64,000 nt of DNA, from assembly GCA_964612145.1 (NCBI GenBank), contig CAZTBP010000014.1:42292-106291 (forward strand). Direction: 5' to 3'. The stretch's first letter is position 1. Every line of letters begins with the position of its first letter. The DNA comes from JAGNLV01 sp964612145 (GTDB lineage Bacteria > Zixibacteria > MSB-5A5 > GN15 > FEB-12). Below, piece by piece: positions 7,694 through 17,045 of the stretch. A model generated the notes under the pieces. It was not told where the DNA came from and searched no databases. It saw only the letters and a program-made list of their open reading frames with translations. Made by a program: the position numbers and the translations under genes.

Positions 7694-9643
7694 ATGTTCA
7701 CTTTCTTTCGAGGGGCACATCGTTTGAGTGCACTTTGGGACGGCAAGGTGGTTTTCTTGAGCGCTTTGCTGGCTGTTGCAGCTTTTGCGGTGGAGCAGCC
7801 GCGAGCGCAGTTGTTCGGGGACGGGTCCGATGGCGCGGCGACCATTGTCGGGACCGTGCATCTGACGCAGGATATGAACTATACCGACCTGACGGTTGAC
7901 CCGGGGGCGGTACTGGAGACGCACGGGTATATCGTTCGGGTGAGCAATCAGTTCATCAACGACGGAACTATTCAGGATAGTTTTTCCGGCGGTGTCGGGG
8001 GTTCGGGCGGGTCGGGAGGCAACGGTGGTTTTGGTTTCTCACCGCATGTGCCGCCGACCTCCGGCCAACCCGGCAACGGTGGGGGTTCGGGAGCGGTGAG
8101 CGGAGCCGGAGCTGGTGGACAGGGCGGTTCCGGCGGTGGCGGTGGTGGCGGTGCCTGGGATCCATCGTACAATGATGATGCCCGTGGCGGCGACGGCGGC
8201 GACGGTGGTAACGGGGGGAAAGGTGGCGGCGTGGTGAGGATCTACGCGCGCTACTGGACAAACAACGGCTCCATATCGGCTGATGGTTTTGCCGGGACTC
8301 CCGGAAGCAACGGTCAGACCGGAATCTACAACCACTACTATAGTGACATTTTCTTTGACTATGATATGGCCGGTGGCGGGGGCGGCGCAGGCGCAGGCGG
8401 TCGCGGCGGCAACGGCGGCACCGTCCGTGCCGTGTACGGCACGTTGACCGGCTCGCTTGGTTCACTGACGGCGAATGGGGGAGGCTCGTCATCGGCGGGT
8501 TCTCCCGGCGGCCCTCGCAACACGCAACACGGAAACTCAGGATTTGCAAGTGAAGAACCGGGAGCACCTGGCGGTGGCACTAACCCGTTTGGAGGCGATG
8601 GCGGGCGGTCTGAGATCAGTTCCGGATCTTCAGATCCAGGACAGTCGGGCTCACCCGGCAGCCAGGGTGCACCAGGGAGTGTGACGACGATAGCGGCGGA
8701 TTTCTGCTATGTCGACAACGATGGCGACGGATTCGGGCACGTTTCCAATGGGCAGTGGTTTGAGAACGGCTGTTTGGCGGGTTATGTGAGCGATAACAGT
8801 GATTGTGATGATACCGATCCGAATACGTATCCGGGAGCATCGGAGCTGTGCGACGGGCTGGACAATGACTGCGATGGCGGTCTTCCGACCAACGAGCAGG
8901 ACGTCGACGGTGACGGCTGGTCGACGTGTGCCGGTGACTGCAATGATAGCGACCCGAGCACCTATCCGGGCGCACCGGAACTGTGTGACGGGATTGATAA
9001 CGACTGTGACGGTAGTCTCCCGTCGAACGAGCAGGATACCGACGGCGACGGGTGGTCGTTGTGTGCCGGTGATTGTGACGAAAGCGATCCGAACACGTAT
9101 CCAGGCGCGCCCGAAATTTGCGACGGACTAGACAATGATTGTGACGGCAGTCTTTCACCATCCGAGTCAGATGGCGATGCTGACGGGGTAACGCTGTGCG
9201 ATGGTGACTGCAATGATACTGATCCGGATGTCTATCCCGGGGCTCCGGAGTTGTGCGACGGTAAGGACAACGACTGTGACGGCAACACGCCAGCCAACGA
9301 AGCCGACAATGATTCGGACGGCTGGTCTGTGTGTGCTGGAGATTGTAATGACGGCAACAACAGTGTCTACCCCGGGGCAACGGATATCCCGGATGACGGG
9401 ATCGACCAGGATTGCGACGGAGCGGATGCGACGTGCTGTGTCGCACGGGGTGACTTTGACAATAGCGGTGCGGTTAACGTGTCCGACCTGACCGCGCTGG
9501 TCGACTATCTCTTCAGTGGCGGATCGGCACCGACGTGCAACCAACACGGTGATGTAAACGGGGACGGTACGATCAATGTGGCGGACCTTACGTACCTTGT
9601 TGATTTCCTGTTTAACGGCGGCCCGGCGCCGGCGTCGTGTTGA
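7694..9643 (+). CDS. Secreted protein: glycine-rich region, MopE-type Cu-binding repeats, C-terminal dockerin-like pair
   Basis: 649 residues from ATG 7694 (AGGAG nine bases upstream). A signal peptide covers about residues 1-40 (VVFLSALLAVAAFAV). A beta-rich part follows, then a low-complexity segment at about 95-330 full of GGxGG, much like PE-PGRS-type or beta-roll sequences. Residues about 345-585 hold five or six repeats of about 45 residues with the cores CDGLDNDCDG and CAGDCNDSDPxTYPGAPELC, the motif known as Cu-binding MopE (putative metal-binding). The last 70 residues are two dockerin-like loops (GDFDNSGAVNVSDLTALVDY and GDVNGDGTINVADLTYLVDF). No type IX sorting domain is present, so the dockerin pair may serve for attachment. 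A calcium- or copper-binding cell-surface role is inferred. Confidence 0.85.
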   Translation: MFTFFRGAHRLSALWDGKVVFLSALLAVAAFAVEQPRAQLFGDGSDGAATIVGTVHLTQDMNYTDLTVDPGAVLETHGYIVRVSNQFINDGTIQDSFSGGVGGSGGSGGNGGFGFSPHVPPTSGQPGNGGGSGAVSGAGAGGQGGSGGGGGGGAWDPSYNDDARGGDGGDGGNGGKGGGVVRIYARYWTNNGSISADGFAGTPGSNGQTGIYNHYYSDIFFDYDMAGGGGGAGAGGRGGNGGTVRAVYGTLTGSLGSLTANGGGSSSAGSPGGPRNTQHGNSGFASEEPGAPGGGTNPFGGDGGRSEISSGSSDPGQSGSPGSQGAPGSVTTIAADFCYVDNDGDGFGHVSNGQWFENGCLAGYVSDNSDCDDTDPNTYPGASELCDGLDNDCDGGLPTNEQDVDGDGWSTCAGDCNDSDPSTYPGAPELCDGIDNDCDGSLPSNEQDTDGDGWSLCAGDCDESDPNTYPGAPEICDGLDNDCDGSLSPSESDGDADGVTLCDGDCNDTDPDVYPGAPELCDGKDNDCDGNTPANEADNDSDGWSVCAGDCNDGNNSVYPGATDIPDDGIDQDCDGADATCCVARGDFDNSGAVNVSDLTALVDYLFSGGSAPTCNQHGDVNGDGTINVADLTYLVDFLFNGGPAPASC

Positions 9644-9678
9644 GTTAGAATGATCTTTGCAAAGGGAGGTTAGTAGAA

Positions 9679-9710
9679 GCCGGTCGCTCGTTCCGGGCGG
9701 CCGGTTTTTT
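9679..9710 (+). terminator. Terminator after the secreted protein gene
   Basis: A stem formed by GCCGGTCGC and GGCGGCCGG (with wobble pairs) is followed by six T, about 40 bases after the stop codon at 9643. Confidence 0.75.
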
Positions 9711-9716
9711 GTGCTG

Positions 9717-9743
9717 GTCATCCTTCGTCCGGTTCAGGGTGAC
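9717..9743. repeat. Short palindromic element (family A variant)
   Basis: GTCATCCTTCG and TTCAGGGTGAC arms form an imperfect hairpin. The layout matches the elements at 553-611, 23343-23371, 62133-62161 and 62211-62238. Confidence 0.5.
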
Positions 9744-9874
9744 GGATTGCGAACCCCGTACTTTGCACTGCGTGGGCTGCGTCGAGGTCGACAGGGCTTT
9801 TCCTAATGAACAAGAAGCAGGATGCGCATCCACCGGGGCGGAATGACATACCCGGTTGTGTCGGAGTTTTGGAA

Positions 9875-10879
9875 TCAGCCATAGAAATAGATAATGGCCC
9901 AGGCGATAAGGGCGAAGGCGAGGAAAATCAGGGTCAGAAGAACCTTATTTGGACCTTTTACTTTTTTTTTTGCGCCGACCCGTTTGGGCGGCGGATCCTC
10001 CTGCCGGTGCTCGTGGACGGTCTTTAGCCACTCGTCCTCGACAGCCAGCAGTTCGGGTGATTCGTTGTCGAGTGTAAAGGTCTCGACTTCGGGGATCTCG
10101 GTTGGTTCGGCGTCTTCGACTTTTATGGCGATGACGGTGACGTTATCATTGCCGCCGCGGTCGTTGGCGAACTGAATGAGGTTGTCGACAATCTTCTCGA
10201 GATCGTCGCGGTTACGGCGGGCGATGTCGAATATCTCGTTGTCATCGGCAAAGCCGCAGAGGCCGTCGGAGCAGAGGATAAAGGTCTGGCCGGGTTTGAC
10301 CCGGCGGACACTGCAGTCGACCTGGACGTTTTCACGGACCCCGAGGGCGCGGGTAATTACGTTTTTGCCGACGAGTGATTCGGCTTCTTCCTGCGAGATG
10401 TTGTGGGTCTGCTGCATTTCGGAGACCCAGGAGTGGTCCTCGGTGAGCGGGACGAGTTCTTTTTCGTCGAGCCGGTAGGCGCGGGAGTCACCGACGTGGG
10501 CGACGCCGACCAGATCATGCTCGAATGTCAGCGCGACGATGGTGGTGCCCATGCCGGACATACCGGTATCGCTTGAGGCCTTGTTGTGGACTTCACGGTT
10601 GGCCAGTCGGATTGAGCGCAGGAGCAGGTCGACTGATGCGGGAAGGGTCCGTTCCGGGGCCAGTCGGGCATCGTCCAGGAGGTCCCGGCTGAGCTTGTCA
10701 TGGGTTATTTGGATGGTTTCGACCGCCGACATCGAGGCGACTTCACCGGCCTGATGGCCGCCCATGCCGTCGCAGACGACATACAACTGGTTCTTGTCGT
10801 CAAGGTAGAGGAAATCTTCGTTTCCTGATCGGACGAGGCCGACATCGGTTTTTCCGGCTGCTTTGAGAACCAACGGCAC
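9875..10879 (-). CDS. PP2C-type Ser/Thr protein phosphatase with C-terminal membrane anchor
   Basis: 334 residues if GTG 10879 is the start; it has AAGGA nine bases upstream and places the catalytic domain at the usual distance from the N-terminus. A TTG at 10963 would add a charged 28-residue extension. All PP2C motifs are present in order: GNEDF, VCDGMGGH, GMGTTIV, HVGDSRAYR, TEDHSW, VITRALG, LCSDGL and GGNDNVTVI, giving the Asp residues that hold two Mn/Mg ions. After a charged linker (PPPKRVGAKKKVKGPNK) a single hydrophobic helix ends the protein, so the catalytic domain should face the cytoplasm from the membrane. Such Stp/PrpC-like enzymes reverse Hanks-type kinase phosphorylation, but no kinase gene lies nearby. 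Confidence 0.92.
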   Translation of the reverse strand: MPLVLKAAGKTDVGLVRSGNEDFLYLDDKNQLYVVCDGMGGHQAGEVASMSAVETIQITHDKLSRDLLDDARLAPERTLPASVDLLLRSIRLANREVHNKASSDTGMSGMGTTIVALTFEHDLVGVAHVGDSRAYRLDEKELVPLTEDHSWVSEMQQTHNISQEEAESLVGKNVITRALGVRENVQVDCSVRRVKPGQTFILCSDGLCGFADDNEIFDIARRNRDDLEKIVDNLIQFANDRGGNDNVTVIAIKVEDAEPTEIPEVETFTLDNESPELLAVEDEWLKTVHEHRQEDPPPKRVGAKKKVKGPNKVLLTLIFLAFALIAWAIIYFYG

Positions 10880-10993
10880 TATATGAAATCCTTGTTCGGT
10901 GTCAGTACGGTTGTCCCGCTCTCTCTCGGGAGAAGCCTGCGCTTTACCACTGTTGGGCTTCAATCAGGCGTTAATTTCATACGAAAACAAGAA

Positions 10994-11019
10994 AAAACCC
11001 CGGTGTCAACCGGGGTTTT
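10994..11019 (-). terminator. Bidirectional-looking terminator after the 339-residue sorted protein
   Basis: A perfect stem AAAACCCCGGT/ACCGGGGTTTT with a four-base loop lies just past the stop of the reverse-strand gene ending at 11046. The U-rich tail occurs on both strands. Confidence 0.85.
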
Positions 11020-11045
11020 CAAAAAGTTGATCGCTAATGACGACC

Positions 11046-12065
11046 TTAGCGGACCAGGACCATTTTCTTCGTTTCGGTGGCGTACTCGGTCACCAGCCGG
11101 TAGAAGTAGACGCCGCTGCCGAGGTCGGAGGCATCGAAATCTACTCGGTGGCTGCCGGAGGAAAGGCTGCCCAGATTGAGCTCGTGCACCCGCTGTCCGA
11201 TTGTGTTGTAAACTTCGAAACGAACAGTGGATTTTGCCGGCAGATCAAAAGCGATGGTCGTGGTCGGGTTGAACGGGTTGGGGTAGTTCTGGTGGAGGGC
11301 GAAACTGCCGGGTAGCGTTTCACCGGCATCTTCCTCAACATCGACTACCTGGGCATTGAGTTCAACCTGGCCGCTGACAGTGGCGGTCGTGTCAATCTTG
11401 GAGTATACCATGTAATCCAGGCTGTCGACAGGCGGATCACCCGGGAAGTCCGGGATGACAACGTCGAACCAGACGTAGGCGGTTGAATCCGGCATGTTAT
11501 AGATTTCTCCGGCCGGATAGATGATTTCCCATTCCGGAGATTTCGACTGGGTTACGGTAATGCCGTAGAAGTCGTCGAGAGTACCGATATTCAGGATTCC
11601 TACCTGAAAGCGGACCGTGTCAAGCGGTGATCCGGTCTGGGTCGTGGGGGGATCGACGAGTTGGAGTCCGACGGTTGCGTTGAGCGAGAGGTAGACCGTG
11701 TCAATTGAGCCGTTGCTGGACCAGGTAACAGTGCCGCTGTCAACAGTGGCGGGCTGACCGAGGATATAAAAAGTGATTGTATCGCCGGGTTCAGCGCCTT
11801 CGTCAACGTCCGGGGAAGTGTCATCGTCGCGGTAGACCGGCATAAAGCCGAATATGCCTTCGAAGGCGACCGTATCGCGGCCGCAGTTGACGCCGTCGGG
11901 ATCGTAGGCATCGATGACGGTACCGACCGGGGCCGGTTCACCATTGATGAAGACATCGCCGACGAAGCTGACCCACTCGTCGGTGGGGATAGGGTCGGCG
12001 ATGACATTCACGACGGCGAGCATGAGCAACAACGGGATCAGCCTGAATATGCTGTGTTTCACCAT
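11046..12065 (-). CDS. Secreted protein with type IX (Por) C-terminal sorting domain
   Basis: 339 residues from ATG 12065 (AAAGG upstream). Residues 1-23 are a signal peptide. Residues about 28-125 form a module with AYDPDGVNCGRDTV, GFMPVYRDDDTSPDVDEGAE and PGDTITFYILG, which recurs in the 1632-residue neighbour. The middle (about 130-245) is beta-rich and resembles a CARDB or Ig-like domain. From about 255 comes a typical type IX sorting domain: LHQNYPNPFNPTTTIAFDLP, VYNTIGQRV, GSGVYFYRLV and final KKMVLVR. It is therefore expected to pass the outer membrane and be attached to or released from the surface. Ligand and role unknown. It lies 81 bases downstream of the large neighbour on the same strand and is probably co-expressed with it. 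Confidence 0.85.
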   Translation of the reverse strand: MVKHSIFRLIPLLLMLAVVNVIADPIPTDEWVSFVGDVFINGEPAPVGTVIDAYDPDGVNCGRDTVAFEGIFGFMPVYRDDDTSPDVDEGAEPGDTITFYILGQPATVDSGTVTWSSNGSIDTVYLSLNATVGLQLVDPPTTQTGSPLDTVRFQVGILNIGTLDDFYGITVTQSKSPEWEIIYPAGEIYNMPDSTAYVWFDVVIPDFPGDPPVDSLDYMVYSKIDTTATVSGQVELNAQVVDVEEDAGETLPGSFALHQNYPNPFNPTTTIAFDLPAKSTVRFEVYNTIGQRVHELNLGSLSSGSHRVDFDASDLGSGVYFYRLVTEYATETKKMVLVR

Positions 12066-12146
12066 ATTACCTTTTGCCGGTCAGGCCGGCTGCGCTTGAA
12101 CGCAGCCGGCCTGCCGTGGTTTGTATTTCAGTCAGCAGGTTTGCAC

Positions 12147-15100
12147 CTACTTGAGCAGGATCATCTTCTTCGTCTCATTATAATTATCGGCAGTGAGACG
12201 GTAGAAGTAAATACCCGACGCGACTTTCTGGTCGTTGTGATCGGTGGCGTTCCACTCGATGCGGTTAGCTCCCGCCTCGGCGGGGCCGTCGAAGACAGTG
12301 GCGACGCGCTTACCGAGAACGTTGAATATCTCGATGGTGGCTTTGCCTGCGGCCGGCAGGCTGAATTCGATGGTCGTGGTCGGGTTGAACGGGTTCGGGT
12401 AGTTCTGCGACAGGCTGAAGGTACCCGGGAGCGTTTCACCGCCGCCCTTGGCCGTGAGGCCGGTGATCTCCAGCTTGTCACCGTGGCCGGTGAATTCGAA
12501 GGTTTCTTCGGTGGCGACGCCATTCACCGAGAGGGTGAAGGATTCGCCGAGTTGGACGCCTTCGGCATCACTGGTGGACGGATCGTCGGCATAGACCGGC
12601 ATGAAGCCAAACAGGCCGTTCTGCTTGAGGCTGAAGGAGCCGATCTTGGTACCGTCCATGGTGTACGCTTCGACCGTCGTGCCGGCGGTTACCTGCTCGC
12701 CGTCAACCGTGAGGTTATGGGCGTAGAGGTTCATCCAGCTGCGGGTCGGGGTGACACCCGGGGCGGTCTTGGCGACCGGAGCACCGAGCGGGCGCGGGTT
12801 CTGCGGGGCGACCGCAGGTCCGGGACCAGGGTAAGTGAGTGTGCCGGCGTTGTCGACCTTGACCCAGTAGCCGTTACACGGGGCCATGTCGGTCAGGGTG
12901 TTATGCAGGGTATCACCCGGCAGGTAGGTCAGACCGCCGCCGTCGTAGCCGAGCGCCACGATGAGGTCGTTCTCGATCGAGGACAGGGCGACTTCGGTAG
13001 CCAGGGTGATCTCCGGCAGATAAGAAACGAGGTTCCACCCGGCGTCGAGCGGGATGGGGGTGGCCGAGGCCACGGCCGCGCCGGCGATCTCAAGGGTCAC
13101 CGCGGAGTCAACCTTGATCCAGTAGCCTGAGAAGTGGTCGACCATCCAGAGCGTCGAGAACTGCGGGAGGGCCGGATCCCAGGCGAGGCCGCCCTGCTCG
13201 AAGCCCATGACGACTTCGACGTGGTCGGCGATGGGGGCGAGGACGGTCTCGATATCATCGGATTCGGTATCGACCGACCAACTCACGAGGTTCCAGCCGG
13301 CCATCAGATCGCAGGACTTGGTGAATTCGCCCGCTTCAAGGCATACTTCCCACTGGTCGCGATCCTGAGTCCAGGTGTTATTGCCGAACGCCAGGGCTTC
13401 GATGCCATTTACATGGAAGCGGATGAGGTCGCCCGGATCGGCGCCTTCATCAATATTCGGCGTGAACTGATCGTCACGGTAGACCGGCATAAAGCCGTAG
13501 CTGCCGGCTTCCTCGACAAACCAGGTTCCACAGTGGACACCGTCCGGATCGTAGGCTTCGACAACCGAGCCAACCGGAAGGACTTCACCAAACCAGGTGT
13601 TGGTGCCACAGTAGAAGAAGACGAACTCATTTGTCGGAGTAATCGACGGAACCGGGGTCAAAGTAACCATGATGCCGGTTTCGCCAAAGTTGACCTGTTC
13701 GACCAGACCCGGATAGTAGCCTTCCTTATAGGCCCAGATGTCGTACGGCGAGGCGAAGACATCGTTGAACTGGAAGTATCCGGTGCTATCAGACATTGTC
13801 GTCATGTCGGGACCGACACCCGGGAAGTCGGGCCACAATTCGACAGTGGCGCCTTCGATCGGGTTGCCGGCGGTGTCGACAACATAGCCACAGGTGAACT
13901 GGGCGATATCCTCGACAATCACGCCGCCCGGGACGAAGTCCGGCAGGGTCTGCTGGACGCCTGTGCCGCAATCGATCAGGAAGGTCGGGTTTTCGATCAG
14001 CGACGGTCCGAGGTCAATGGCGTAAAAGTCGCCGGAGTCCGCGCTGGCCGAAATTGTGACGTGCATAGTGGCGGCAAGGCCGAGACCAGGGGGAACCGGG
14101 GTTCCGGCGCCGTCTTCGGTGGCCGTGATAACAACGGTGTTGGAATCGTTGTCAATGCTGGCGAACTGAATGTCGAAATCGGACAAGTCTCCGCCGGCAA
14201 AGCTTACGGAGTCAACCGTGATCATGTTGGACATCCAGCCCAAAGTGGCGTTTACTCCGTAGAAGTCACAATGGTTTATAAACGTGATCGGTACTTCGAC
14301 CTGCGATCCCGGGGTACCGACGACGGTTTCAACCATCAGGGTATCGATCGGGGCAGTCGTCGTGTCAATCAGTTCGAGAGTAACGGTAAAGAACTGTGGG
14401 TTCGGGTCGCAGACGGTGGAATCACCGAGGACCGCGAAGATGGCAGTATACGTCCCGGCGCCAAGACCGCTCTTGTCGTACGAGAGCATGACATCAGCCG
14501 GCGTGCAGTCCGTTGTGTCGCTGACAAAGAAGGTCGCCGGCGGTTCCGGCAGGGTTTCGCTTATGCTGAAACAGAACGGGTCGCCGGAGCTGGTGATGTT
14601 GAGTGTGGCGTTCGGGTTGTCCGGGGTACCGACAGTATCGAACCACGTGAAAGCGGTGTCGGACAGGATCATGTCGACACATTCCGGCGGAATAACACAT
14701 TCCTCGACCAGGATGGTGAAAGCCACGATCGCGGTATCCATGCCGTCGGTGACCCATGCGGTCAGCGGGTAGGTGCCGGCCTGAGTCGTGTCCGGACGGA
14801 ATGTGAAATTCCAGTGATTGAGTTCAGTGCTGTCTTCAAAGAACATATTTGGCGCCAGCGGCATTACGTTGGCCATCAGTGGGTCGCCATCGGGATCCGA
14901 TGCGCTAAGGACATAGTAGATAGATCCGCACTCGTCGATAGTCGTATCGCGCGGCGCCATTACGAAGGAGGGGGTGCGGTTGATATTGTTGACGGTAATG
15001 GCGACCAGTTGTGAGTCGCTCAAAGTGCCGTCGGACGCAAAGAACCACACGTCGTAGACGCCGGCCTGATCGAATGTCGGGGTCCAGTCGAAAGTTCCGG

Positions 15101-17045
15101 AGCCATCGCCATTATCGACGAAGAGTGCGCCCGTCGGCAGGTCGGTGGCCGACAGGATCGGCGTGGTTCCGTCCGGGTCGGTGGCCGTAATGCCGAAGAT
15201 CAACTGGACGCCTTCGTCGGTCGACTGATCGGCGATGGAGTCGAGGATCGGCGCCTGATTGGCGGCCGGGTTGACGGTCAAAGTGATGATGACGCTGTCG
15301 CCGTTGACCGGCAGCAGCTCTTCATCGCCGATAACGGCGATCGTGTCAACATAGGTGCCGGCTGTGACGCCGGTTATATCGATAGAAACTGTCTCAGTAT
15401 TCGGAGTTGTACCACCGCCCGGCGCAATCGATATCCATGCCGGGGTGGGGCCGACGAGGTAGAGGGTGGCGTCTCCCAGCGCCTCTTCTACGTCGAACGT
15501 CTGGTCAGCCGGGTTGGCGCCGCCTTCAGTCGCCGTGAAATTGAGGGCATCCGGTGTGGCCACAAGCTGGCGTACGCGCGGAGCGACATCGACCGCTACG
15601 ACTACCGGCTGCGGTGAATTGGCTGCCTCGGCAGACTCAACCTGCAGCGTATAGGAGTACGATCCCGGAGCCAGACTGCTCGGGTTCACCGTGACAGCGA
15701 CACTGTCGGGGGTGGTTCCGAGGGAGTCATCGACATTCACGAAAGCGTTCGTGCCGGTGACTTCAAAGCCGATAGCGTCACCGCCGACTTCGCTGACGTA
15801 GAACCACTGGCCGTCGGAAATCGGGCCGTCTTCCTCAACATTGAAGAAGAGCGTATCCGGAGTGACGGCGAGTTCGCGCTGACTCGGAGTGACAGAAAGA
15901 GCCACGTAAACAACCTGCTCTTCGTTGGCGGCATCGAGCGACGACACGATAATCGAGTCGAGATAGTCGCCCGCGGCTACACCGGTAATATCAACCTGAA
16001 CACCAACTGTATCGGGCGTGTTGCCGTCGGTCTTGTCGGTGGTGATCCAGGGAGAGTTTTCGGTTACCGAGTAACTGATTGTCCGGTCGAATTCTTCGTC
16101 GACAAAGAAGTTCTGAATGGCCGGGTTGGCGCCGTCTTCTTCAGCCGTGAACGACAGTGTGTCGGGCGCGGTTTCAAGAACGAGCGGCGGTTCGGCGATA
16201 TTCAGGGTGACCGGGATCGAGACCGGCGAATTGTCGGCACCGGCGGAGGTCACGGTAATGGTGTCCTCGTACAGACCGGGGGTCAGGCCGGAAATATCAA
16301 CCGAAGCGACGACGATCTGTTCGGTCGTGCCGGTGGTCGGGCTGAGAGTCAGCCACGGGATATCCTCGACCGTCTCGAAGGTCAACGGCTCATTGTCCGA
16401 TGAAATCGTGATGTTCTGGTTGTCAGGGTTGGCGCCGAACTGGATGGCGCTGAAGGCGAGAGCCGTTGGATCGACAACCAGATTGGAGGGCTGCACTTGG
16501 GTACCGATGGTAACAGCGCCGGCCCAGTAAGGGCGAACTTCGCCGCCGCTGGTAGAGAAGAGCCATTCGGAACCGTTGTTGAAGGTCAGTGTGTCGATGG
16601 TGGCGGCATCGGTGGAGGTCCACCCGGAGGCCGTGAAATAGTAGCTGGCCCAGAGCCGGCGGCCGGTGGCGTCGGCATCGAACGTGCTGAACAGCGTGGC
16701 GCCGCCAAAGAGGAAGTGCTGGTTGGCATTGGTTGTGGAAAGGTCACTGTCTTCATAGAAGAAGTTACCGAGATCAAAGCCTTCATCCACGAGGGTTGAA
16801 GCGACGGCACTGTCCATCTGGAGCTTGGAATTGTCCCAGGTGAAGCCGGCGGTTGCGCCGAGGAGTTCTTCATCATTGTAAACATAGAGGTCGAGTTGGA
16901 GCTGATCGGAAACTCCGGCTTCAGGCACCACGGCCGGTACCATGATAACGGTATCCATGTTTCCGAACGGGTCGGACTGAGCCATGGCCGAGCCGGTGCT
17001 CAGAGTGAGGATGACCGCGAGGGTCAGTATAGTCCTCAATTTCAT
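12147..17045 (-). CDS. Very large secreted multidomain protein with type IX sorting domain
   Basis: 1632 residues from ATG 17045 (GGGAGA upstream). Signal peptide 1-22. About 25-180: a cohesin-like beta domain (LQLDLYVYNDEELLGATAGF). About 183-595: four BACON-like repeats of roughly 100 residues (LVVDPTALAFSAIQFGANPD; PWLTLSPTTG; VDITGVAAGDYLDSIIVSS). About 598-785: two cadherin/He_PIG-like Ig repeats (NQAPILDSIADQSTDEG). About 895-1015: a second cohesin-like domain (PGSQVEVPITFINHCDFYGV). About 1020-1090: a carboxypeptidase-regulatory-like domain (GNPIEGATVELW). Then the AYDPDGVHCG/GFMPVYRDD module, two GWNLVSW repeats, a second copy of the module, and a C-terminal sorting domain (LSQNYPNPFNPTTTIEFSLP). 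It is likely a surface adhesin or scaffold; no catalytic domain is seen. Domain borders are by eye. Confidence 0.85.
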   Translation of the reverse strand: MKLRTILTLAVILTLSTGSAMAQSDPFGNMDTVIMVPAVVPEAGVSDQLQLDLYVYNDEELLGATAGFTWDNSKLQMDSAVASTLVDEGFDLGNFFYEDSDLSTTNANQHFLFGGATLFSTFDADATGRRLWASYYFTASGWTSTDAATIDTLTFNNGSEWLFSTSGGEVRPYWAGAVTIGTQVQPSNLVVDPTALAFSAIQFGANPDNQNITISSDNEPLTFETVEDIPWLTLSPTTGTTEQIVVASVDISGLTPGLYEDTITVTSAGADNSPVSIPVTLNIAEPPLVLETAPDTLSFTAEEDGANPAIQNFFVDEEFDRTISYSVTENSPWITTDKTDGNTPDTVGVQVDITGVAAGDYLDSIIVSSLDAANEEQVVYVALSVTPSQRELAVTPDTLFFNVEEDGPISDGQWFYVSEVGGDAIGFEVTGTNAFVNVDDSLGTTPDSVAVTVNPSSLAPGSYSYTLQVESAEAANSPQPVVVAVDVAPRVRQLVATPDALNFTATEGGANPADQTFDVEEALGDATLYLVGPTPAWISIAPGGGTTPNTETVSIDITGVTAGTYVDTIAVIGDEELLPVNGDSVIITLTVNPAANQAPILDSIADQSTDEGVQLIFGITATDPDGTTPILSATDLPTGALFVDNGDGSGTFDWTPTFDQAGVYDVWFFASDGTLSDSQLVAITVNNINRTPSFVMAPRDTTIDECGSIYYVLSASDPDGDPLMANVMPLAPNMFFEDSTELNHWNFTFRPDTTQAGTYPLTAWVTDGMDTAIVAFTILVEECVIPPECVDMILSDTAFTWFDTVGTPDNPNATLNITSSGDPFCFSISETLPEPPATFFVSDTTDCTPADVMLSYDKSGLGAGTYTAIFAVLGDSTVCDPNPQFFTVTLELIDTTTAPIDTLMVETVVGTPGSQVEVPITFINHCDFYGVNATLGWMSNMITVDSVSFAGGDLSDFDIQFASIDNDSNTVVITATEDGAGTPVPPGLGLAATMHVTISASADSGDFYAIDLGPSLIENPTFLIDCGTGVQQTLPDFVPGGVIVEDIAQFTCGYVVDTAGNPIEGATVELWPDFPGVGPDMTTMSDSTGYFQFNDVFASPYDIWAYKEGYYPGLVEQVNFGETGIMVTLTPVPSITPTNEFVFFYCGTNTWFGEVLPVGSVVEAYDPDGVHCGTWFVEEAGSYGFMPVYRDDQFTPNIDEGADPGDLIRFHVNGIEALAFGNNTWTQDRDQWEVCLEAGEFTKSCDLMAGWNLVSWSVDTESDDIETVLAPIADHVEVVMGFEQGGLAWDPALPQFSTLWMVDHFSGYWIKVDSAVTLEIAGAAVASATPIPLDAGWNLVSYLPEITLATEVALSSIENDLIVALGYDGGGLTYLPGDTLHNTLTDMAPCNGYWVKVDNAGTLTYPGPGPAVAPQNPRPLGAPVAKTAPGVTPTRSWMNLYAHNLTVDGEQVTAGTTVEAYTMDGTKIGSFSLKQNGLFGFMPVYADDPSTSDAEGVQLGESFTLSVNGVATEETFEFTGHGDKLEITGLTAKGGGETLPGTFSLSQNYPNPFNPTTTIEFSLPAAGKATIEIFNVLGKRVATVFDGPAEAGANRIEWNATDHNDQKVASGIYFYRLTADNYNETKKMILLK

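Noticed and set aside
8800..9400. Regular repeats that could suggest a CRISPR array
   Set aside because: The period of about 135 bases is coding; it matches the 45-residue metal-binding repeats and the copies vary at synonymous sites.
8616..9446. Reverse-strand frame of about 276 codons
   Set aside because: Antisense to the CDGxDNDCDG repeats; its apparent Arg/His repeat pattern is just the complement of those repeats.
12054..15014. Long open frames on the forward strand (about 358 and 626 codons)
   Set aside because: They are antisense to the 1632-residue sorted protein, whose domains, signal peptide and sorting signal are clear. The forward translations show no domain and arise from GC-biased codon positions.
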